Assembly (NCBI RefSeq): GCF_910592395.1
Contig: NC_088316.1
Coordinates: 5,396,001 to 5,460,000 of the forward strand
From: Lineus longissimus
Lineage: Eukaryota > Nemertea > Pilidiophora > Heteronemertea > Lineidae
Direction of reading: 5' to 3'
DNA length: 64,000 nucleotides
The notes beneath the pieces are model-generated. The model worked only from the letters and a program-made list of their open reading frames with translations. It did not search any database and had not been told where the DNA came from. The first letter of the stretch is position 1; every line of letters starts with the position of its first letter. Positions 56,259 to 64,000 of this stretch are shown here, in pieces. The position numbers and the translations under genes are program-made.

Positions 56259-59200
56259 TTAGGGTAGGAATACATATCGTCTGCTGAATGTCTTGATCTT
56301 ATGCTTATCAAAACATTCCTCGTGTGTGTCTTTGTTGAGATGACACTTTGATTCTCTAAAGGTAAACTCCTCGCAAGTCTTGTTGCTCTGCCAGCAAATG
56401 TGTCCGCATTCGAGTCGTGACCGAGCCGGGATTAACGTCACTAACTCTGTCAATATATCCCGTAGTCTACGTTTAACGAAAAGATGGTTTGAGGCTGTTA
56501 GGGTAAAATGACAGGAAAAAAGAAAGAGGTATCATTGTGCAATAATCGTAATACTGCGCATGCCTTTATTTATCAACACATATGTTTTTGCATATATACT
56601 CTGGTTTCGCACGCCTAGCGTCCACTGTCGTAAGCCAGTGTATATGTGTACATTTTAATAGGCCCACGACGGGAGTAAGTTTCCTTTCTAAATAGGGCTG
56701 AAAGGGTGGATGTCGTCCTGGGTGCCGACAAATGGTACCCAGGTTCGAGATCGACTGGACAATAAGCACCCTGGGTGCCATTACACTAGACAAATAGCAC
56801 CCAGCTTCTTTTTGCCTGGCTTACGGATCTTAGGTACGATGACGTTCCTTGCAATCTCGTTTTATCGCGCGCCGTGGTACTTGTGGCATTAGCAGTGCGC
56901 GAAATAAAAAGAACAGATTAATAGAAAAAAACGCGTTTAGGCCTAAAGGTCTTTGAAAGCACATTTCGGATGATTTATTCAGAAAAGGTATAGAGGAGGG
57001 ATATATCCGAAATGTGCTTTCAAAGACCTACAGGCTTAAACGCGTTTTTTTGGCTCACCGTAGGGGAGTCTATACGATACCGCAGTGTCCGTCGTCCGTC
57101 GTCGTCGTCCGTCGTCGTCGTCGTATCCTGTAGCACGTTTCTTAACCGTTTGTGCGATGTACCTGAAACTTTATATACATCATTCTCAAGGTCATATGTA
57201 CCCTGACACTGAATTTCGCTCCGGTCTGATTCTTGACTTTGCCACTAGGGGGCTAAAACCGAAATGTTAAAATGTGCAATATCTCATTTATTACTGATTT
57301 GTTTTTGACAAAAACTTTATGGTGGGTACCCCTAGCAAAAATACATCACATATCATACGGGTTTTTGATTTGACCTACTTTTCAAGGTCACAGAGGTCAA
57401 ATTCTAAAATTTCACCGATAGTGGCACGTTTTGTCTTTATTCGTCCTATAGTCTTTAAATTTGGTATGTAGACACCTGTTACATAGTTCTACATGTTGAC
57501 AAAAATCAGGTCGATGTGGCGTACTTTTCAAGGTCACAGAGGTCAAATAGTGTGAATTGGCCGTTTGTGTGTAAATATGGCACGTTTCTTAACCACTCAA
57601 GCTATGAAATTTAAACTTGGTACACATGACCCCCTAGGTCAGATGACCTGTGACACTGATTTTCAGTCGGGTCTGATTCTTAACTTGGCCACCAGGGGGC
57701 CAAAACCAAATATTTGAATAGTGCCATATCTCGCTTATTACTTATTAGTTTTTGGTAAAAATTTTATGGTAGATACTCTTAGCAAGGATACATCAAATAT
57801 GTTGCGGGTTTTTGATTTGACATACTTATCAAGGTCACAGAGGTCAAATGGTGTAAATTGGCCATTTGAGCGAAACTGTGGAACGTTTGTTAACCCCTAA
57901 GGCTATGAACTTGAGACTTTGTTTAAAGGACCCCCTAGGTCAGCTGATCTCTGACCCTGAATTTCAGTCCGGTCTGATTCTCGACTTGGCCACCAGGGGG
58001 CCAAAAGTGAAAACCTAGAAAGTGTGATATCTCGCTTATTAGTGATTCGTATTCAATAACATTTTTATGGTAGGTTCTCCTAGCAAGGATACATCACATA
58101 TCATATGAGTTTTTGATCTGACCTGCTTTTCAAGGTCACAGAGGTCAAATGGCGTAAATTGGTCGTTTGATTGTAACTATGGCACGTTTCTTAACCACTA
58201 AAGCTTTGAACTTGAAATTTGATACACATGACTCCCTACGTCATGTAACCTCTAACACCGAATTTCGATCTGATCTGGTACTCAACTCGGCCACCAGGAG
58301 GCCAAAGCTAAAATAGGTAAAAAGTGCAATATCTCGTTTATGAGTGACTTGTTTTTGATGATATTCTTATGGTACTTACTCCAAGCAACGATACATCACA
58401 TGTCATACCGACTTTGGTTTGACCTATATACTATACATGTTCAATGTTTCTTAATCTGGATGAATTCCAAAGCACCAAATATCTATACGGTGAGCACAAT
58501 GGCCCCTGGCCGTTTCATTCTGTTTATCTGTTCTTTTTATTTCGAGCACTGCTAATGCCGCAAGTACCACGGCGCGAGATACGTCGTCCCTAAGATCCGT
58601 AAGCCAGGCAAAAAGAAGCTGGGTGCTGTTTGTCATGAGTAATGGCACCCAGGGTGCTTATTGTCCAGTCGATCTCGAACCTGGGTACCATTTGTCGGCA
58701 CCCAGGACGACATCCACCCTTTCAGCCTAAATAGGTGTAAGACACCCAGCACCTAAACCCTATTGAATTTCCACCTACAACTCTTGCTATTCACATTCAA
58801 ATACTAGAGGATTATAGAAGGCCTAAAAATTATCCCATTACGGGCCTAGAAATGTGTACATGTAGGGATCTGGCTGGACGTTAGGAGTGAGAAATAAGAG
58901 TATCTGATGGGGCTATTTTTTGTATGAGACGATGTAACGCTATTTGGCAGCATTTATATAGCCTGACATTTCCAGTGCTTTTTACTATTACAATGTACAA
59001 CTTCAGACAAGTGATCGACTAGAATAGAATAGAATATAATAGAATTTAATTCCTTGCTCAACAAATATTAATAATACATTGCATAGCACAGAAACTGTAC
59101 TATACAAATTACAAGTACTAGTGATAGCCGATTTCATAGTATGTGACTGCCGTCACACGACGCGCAAGTACTGTACACAAAATACCATTAGGGCCTATTC

Positions 59201-62200
59201 CCATGCTGATTAGAGAGCGTTTCACACTATAAAAGCCTACGAATGACGATTGTAAGAATTGTACGAATTGTACGAATGACTGTAGCTCGCCGACCCTAGA
59301 ATGAGGGCCTCAACGATATCATGCGTGTTGCAACTAATTGAGTTGCAACACGTGCTATATTCAATAGATGGAGTGTAAGAAAACGAAATCGCACACTGAG
59401 CAATCACTTTGCGTTTTAATGCGATTAATTGCTGGTGATGAACAATTCATTACAATTGACGACTGCAACAACCGAGTGTCGTACACGGGAGCGATTTAAT
59501 GAAGCTTAATCACTGCAAGTAAGTTATAACTTACGCTGAAAGGGTGGATGTCGTCCTGGGTGCCGACAAATGGTACCCAGGTTCGAGATCGACTGGACAA
59601 TAAGCACCCTGGGTGCCATTACACTAGACAAACAGCACCCAGCTTCTTTTTGCCTGGCTTACGGATCTTAGGGACGAGGACGTTTCTTGCAATCTCGTTT
59701 TATCTCGCGTCGTGGTACTTGCGGCATAGCAGTGCGCGAAATAAAAAGAACAGATAAACAGAAAAGAAACGCGTTTAGGCCTATAGGTCTTTGAAAGCAC
59801 CTTTCGGATGATTTATTCAGAAAAGGTATGTAGGAGGGATATATTCAGAGAATGAAAAAAGAGATGAAAGAAGGGTTTTTAGAGCGCGGTTGGAAACAGG
59901 GATGGTCGCCATCTTGCAAAATGATGGTTATCGTGACACGTGACCTCCGTGAGCGTGGGGCCAGCCTCGGTTGTACGTATAGAAAAAGTGTAGAAGAAGA
60001 AGCTGGGTGCTGTTTGTCTAGTGTAATGGCACCCAGGGTGCTTATTGTCCAGTCGATCTCGAACCTGGGTACCATTTGTCGGCACCCAGGACGACATCCA
60101 CCCTTTCAGCATAACTTACTTGCAGTGACTCATCCGTGAGTGTGCGATGGGCGTACTTGTTATAGTTGGGAGGATGTGGTGGCACAATTGACTGAGAAAT
60201 GTCAAGCTGCAGGAGTAAGTTTGCTGATAAAACATTGACGAATGATTCTGATTGGGATAAGGAATATCACTTATTTTCAATACATCAGAAAAACGTAACG
60301 TATCAATGCTCGCAAAAAGGTACATGTAACTAAGCGCACCATGATTGCTGGCGTTCATCGTTGAAAATCACCAATGATCCTTCCTTGACTTTTGATGACC
60401 ATGAAATCACTCTCACGAATAGAAGGCTTTGGACGCCGTGAAACACTCTCTAAATTGCGCCTGTTGGTTTTGGTATCTACTCTTGCTTTCCAAGAAGATG
60501 CCGCCGACCTGCACTGGACTGAGGATGAATGGAAACACCATCAACCTGGCCATCGAACCTACGAAAAAGTCATTGTCTCCAATTGCATTGCTTCCAAGTG
60601 TTATGGGATTTGAATGTCCCGAATAATGACTCTGACCACCTCGTGTGTCATGTTCTTTTCCGTTGATATAAATACGGAAAATATCTTTCCGACGATCTGC
60701 TGTAACTGCCACAGAGACCCATTCTTTACTTACGAAAGTGTAATTGCGGACAGTTACGTGTTTCATCACACGGCTAGCACCTGGTTTTTTGACAATGCAA
60801 TCTCGATTCCATTTGGCTTCGAAATGATGATTTAGTCCGAGCTTGAGAGCAAAAAACGAACACTTGTGTAAACAATCAAAAATATACGCCTTACGGTACA
60901 GACATCGTACACTGATGAAGATAGCAAAGGACATTTGCGTAAACCGGTCTATGTCGATAGGCGACAGTTGAACCCAGTGCTTGCGTTCGTAAAGTGAAAG
61001 GACAGTTCCGAACCGTGAAGACCTAATGTATTCAGCCCCACGAGTTATGCTTGAATGTAGAAAGATAGATTGAGAATCGAGCTTTCTTCCCCTTCAACGA
61101 AACAACGGTTTAAAGATCACCGCGGAGAATCAAAATTCTGAACTCCAGGCATTTTGTGCCAAGTCCAGGTTCCGAGTCATCTGGTATCCCTGAATTCCGA
61201 GTCCCTCAATAGTTTTCTCGCAAAAATGGCTCTCCCATGGCACACCTTGATATGGTAGTATTGAACTTGATGCGTACATTTGGATTTAGAGCTACTGGGC
61301 CTGCAATGGACTGATTTCAAACACCATATCTCTGTTTGGGCGGCGTGACGAAGGAAAAGATCGTCAAGTAATCAGCAACAGCAAAAGCTTTTCACTCACT
61401 GAGCCAATCGGATGGTACCTTTAATGTGAAACATCAACTATCGTGTCGCCTATGATCCCAGACCCAAATGTGCAAGTTGAATTAGAACTTCATCACGTCT
61501 TTGAAGGAAGAGAGCGCTGTTTTCCTAGACGCACAATCGAGAGACTCAGAATTCAGGAATACCAGCCGACTCGGAACCTGGATTTGTCACGTGATGCTCG
61601 GAGTTCAGTATTTCGATTCTCCGGGGTGAAGATTGGGTCATGGGGCATTGCTATTAATGCAGGGACAAGTTTACTTTAAAAATGGTTCCTTCATTGGCAC
61701 CAAATAGAACACTACTTCAAGGAATGACCGAGCTATCTTACCTTACTCCTTTATCTGTACCGTCAAGTCGGTATGAACCAAACATGCCAAATGCTGCAGA
61801 ATATTCAGTTTGCATCTTATTTTTGTTTCAGGACAAGGCGGATGATTCCTTTACTCCGCTTATTCTTTTCATGTGTACTGAAAGTGTATGCTTTACCCTT
61901 TGTTTCAATCAACTATTAGACGGTAGAAAACGGGTTCAATGGGCCATATGAATAAAAACTAGCATTTGCTTTCTCTACCGATTTTGAAGCATTTGCTAGT
62001 ACTCGTATGATTAAAACCGTTGCAAATGCTCGGAAATTCAGATTCTCGTACAAGTCAAAGCAAACGCTTTTTAGCATCTAGAGTTTGCTTCGAAAGGGAA
62101 CAAAATCTTCATATGAATAAAGTGTAGCATAGGCTTTTAACTTGATCGGAAATGCTTCGATTTTTCAAGGTTGCATGCTCCTGAGGTGACTGCAAAGTTG

Positions 62201-62390
62201 AAATAAAAGGTTTGTCATCTTCCGAATGGCTGATTTTATGACCACGTACCTGTAATAAAGTATTAAGTCGTTTTCCAATTAAATAAGCAATATCCATTAG
62301 TCCGTCTATAACTTTTTCCCAGTCGTAATCTGGATTACGTACCTGCTGGTTGCACATCCCTCGTACAACCGTTAGACGTTGCTGGACAAT
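56259..62390 (-). CDS. Gene C: LamG/PAN-domain protein, 3 visible exons, partial
   Basis: Minus-strand exons are 62390-62250 (47 codons, donor CAG/GTACGTG), 60841-60417 (acceptor CTCTCAAG, donor TTC/GTGAGA) and 56466-56259 (acceptor ACGTAG, ends TAA). Phases agree: the first ends and the second starts in phase 0; the second ends and the third begins in phase 2. Exon 2 encodes the C-terminal half of a LamG/ConA-like fold (KEWVSVAVTADRR, FRIYINGKEH, then ITLGSNA and FVGSMARLMVF). Exon 3 has a PAN/apple-like core (CGHICWQSNKTCEEFTF, then KCHLN). Exon 1 is not recognised. The N-terminal half of LamG is missing, so further exons lie unseen between 60842 and 62249 or this copy is damaged. Such combinations occur in secreted or surface proteins of marine invertebrates. 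The 3950-bp intron 2 holds two TIR elements. Confidence 0.45.
56697..58726. mobile_element. TIR element, 9-bp target duplication, in gene C intron
   Basis: TIRs of about 200 bp start GCTGAAAGGGTGGATGTCGT. CTAAATAGG is duplicated at 56688-56696 and 58727-58735. Same family as 59535-60110. A second internal inverted repeat (56930-57048, AACGCGTTTAGGC arms) lies behind the left TIR. The centre (57051-58437) is a Helentron-like insertion. No transposase: Mutator-like by duplication length and long TIR. Confidence 0.85.
57051..58437 (-). mobile_element. Helentron-like element, about four core units
   Basis: Inverse orientation: GGCTCACCGTAGGGGAG with the GTC microsatellite (57085-57124), then core units with GGCCACCAGGGGGCCAAAA at 57240, 57688, 57989 and 58291. 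Spacing is 301-302 bp except for one interval of 447 that contains an extra partial unit. Each unit also contains AAGGTCACAGAGGTCAAAT and TATCTCGCTTATTA. Confidence 0.65.
58736..59525. other. Gene C intron part between two TIR elements
   Basis: AT-rich; GAATTGTACGAATTGTACGAA small array at about 59255-59275 and an AATAGAATAGAATATAATAG patch near 59022-59045. No coding or TE structure recognised. Confidence 0.3.
59535..60110. mobile_element. Short member of the GCTGAAAGGG TIR family
   Basis: TIRs GCTGAAAGGGTGGATGTCGT (about 125-bp arms) with ATAACTTAC duplicated exactly at 59526-59534 and 60111-60119. At 576 bp it is the compact form of the element at 56697. It lies 307 bp from the gene C LamG exon. 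Confidence 0.85.
60842..62249. other. Gene C intron 1 (or unseen exons)
   Basis: No LamG N-terminal exon could be found on the minus strand. CATTTGCT/AGCATTTGC words repeat loosely near 61960-62090. No TIR pair seen. Confidence 0.3.
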
Positions 62391-64000
62391 CTAATAATAT
62401 GTATCATTAGGTTTGAAAAAAAATTGAATCGGGATTTGCATCGTTCTTTTTTATTCCTTCACTGATCACTTCGGACAAGACTGTGCATTCAGAGGGATGT
62501 TCGGTTTTGTCTCCAGATATGTGACGGACAACTTCTCATTCTTACCAATTTCGCACTGCAAAGTATCTTTGAAAGCCCGAAGCTGGTAAGGGATGAAAAG
62601 ACCCGAAGAAATGCTCCATTACCTCCCTGAGCAGTGCCTCACTTTGAAAGGGCAGGTCAGTCCCTAAAACCAGCAGAAGCCAATATGTCAGTTGGACTTT
62701 TTTCATGGACACCCTGTACACTATCAGCTATTAGCACTGGGACACCCTTTACACTACCAATGACGATTAGTTGAAAATGTTCTGGGACACTCAGTACAAT
62801 GGCCGAAGGCCCGATCCCATACTCCCATTCATAGGAGACCTACGAATCGGTTTCAACAACCCAAACAATAAGGATTGGACTCGAAACTGAAGTATATTAG
62901 ATATGAGGCCTGGACAACCCTCTCTGGAATCCCAGCCAATGATCGGCCTTCTCAACAGCTCTGTTCGCCACCCTATGAGTCAGGGGCGGCGACACCGGCT
63001 GTTAATGAAGTGGTGTTATTTTCATGAAACTACAGTATATACGCACATACAAAAAGGAAATAAGAGACGCGTTCGACTGAGTAAAGGGAATACATGACTA
63101 TTAGAATAGACCTGATCGATCTCAGGCGTCAGATCAATATTCACTAAAATGACACAATAGTGTGATCGTTTTTCACCATAATCATGACAATGCAGGGGCT
63201 TTGTATAACAAGAGGCTCAAGGGCCTGGGGCTCAGCTGATTTCTTGGAACGAGCCAACCAAGTCGGTGTACGATCACAACCCAGTTGACAACCAGTATAA
63301 ACTGCAGTTTTGACCTTAACATGTAATCCTCCCAAGTCAACCCGAGGCAAACCAGTCCAGTAGATGCATGTTCACAACATGGGGGCAACCAGTATACAGT
63401 CGGGGACCTTCACAGCAATTTTGTTTTAAGTGAAGGTTGTCAGTCACAAACCAGTCCAGTAGATGCATACTCACAAGCCAGGGGCAACCAGTAACTGCAG
63501 TCCTGGTGAGTCCAAAAACATACCTAGACCAAATCCGGGATGACGACAGCACAAGACGATACACGTCAAATTCGTCGAAGCGTGATACTTTGCAAATGGC
63601 CAGTGACTCATCAGGCCTATGAGTCTAGTCAGTTGACAGGGATAGCCTATATCTGCATCCGTGTCGGGTGGTACAATGATGCTGGGCTAATTAGAGTGGA
63701 CGGCTAAACTAAATTCTCAAGTCGACCACTCTTATTTAAAAACCCCTTCTGAACAAAGGGTACTAAACTATTTTGCTCTCATCAAGGCGAGTGTATCATT
63801 ACTTTGCAGGGGCAAATGGAAACACTGTCTCCCCTTGGACAGGTGATCAACACTAAGTTCACAGCTGACATTCGTTTCTCGGGCTAGGATTCGTTGCTAA
63901 CTCAACAGACTTGGGAGTAGATCGCCAGGAGCTCACCATAATATTGAAGAAAACAGCTCGTTTGAGTAACCTTCGAGTAAAACTGATCAGAAGATGCCGA
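62391..64000. repeat. Gene C 5' flank with repeats
   Basis: 63204-63240 is a Helentron-like start (ACAAGAGGCTCAAGGGCCTGG). About 63350-63500 holds two units of a roughly 99-bp tandem repeat with ACCAGTCCAGTAGATGCAT. 63784-64000 is direct-repeat copy 2, matching 55786-56010. No first exon with a signal peptide was identified. Confidence 0.45.

Noticed and set aside
56740-56755. GGTTCGAGATC as a tRNA/SINE promoter box
   Set aside because: Part of the TIR of the 56697 element family; the consensus is incomplete and no A box is present.
62109-62249. Extension of the 62250-62390 exon beyond CAG/GTACGTG
   Set aside because: A perfect donor lies at that point and the following residues are of low quality.

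Overview
The window is animal nuclear DNA. Short phase-matched exons with GT..AG introns, a TATA promoter, a LamG/PAN gene, receptor-like genes and dense Ty3/gypsy, Ngaro, Helentron-type and TIR transposons suggest a marine invertebrate. The species cannot be fixed from sequence alone. The motif TAGGCCTA/AGGCCTA recurs, and most of the window is transposon-derived.

Host genes. Three gene models can be supported. Gene A (+, 719-3831, three exons) and gene B (+, 18082-22961, four exons) both encode small membrane proteins: one six-cysteine TNF-receptor-like module, one membrane helix and an acidic, unstructured tail. All their introns are phase 1, and the membrane exon ends at codon 119 in both. 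Gene B's cysteine spacing is close to that of BCMA. Gene C (-, 62390-56259, three visible exons) encodes an unrecognised segment, the C-terminal part of a LamG fold and a PAN/apple-like piece. Its 4-kb intron has been filled by two related TIR elements.

Layout. 1-1680: inverted copies of one TIR element around gene A's cysteine-rich exon. 4285-5955: TIR element with a 9-bp target duplication. 7436-17547: a nest in which a Helentron-like (HINE/pearl-type) element is split by a gypsy element (8025-16947), itself split by a second Helentron-like element carrying a TIR element, a Harbinger-type element and a further MITE. 18082-23728: gene B with MITEs in its introns and one just 3' of its stop. 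23.7-28.1 kb: mostly featureless. 28.1-29.8 kb: 81-bp satellite. 31-45 kb: a series of TIR elements and duplications. 47.2-47.8 kb: Helentron-like fragment. 47921-53949: Ngaro-type tyrosine-recombinase retrotransposon (-). 54.2-55.1 kb: TIR element. 55.8-64 kb: gene C bracketed by an 8-kb-spaced direct repeat.

The points most worth follow-up are the two tandem BCMA-like mini-receptors, five or six elements with 9-bp target duplications, the GGTAC-array elements, the CACTG/TGACTG-dense TA-flanked element, and the gypsy element whose LTRs are nearly identical although its coding region is wrecked and carries nested cargo.
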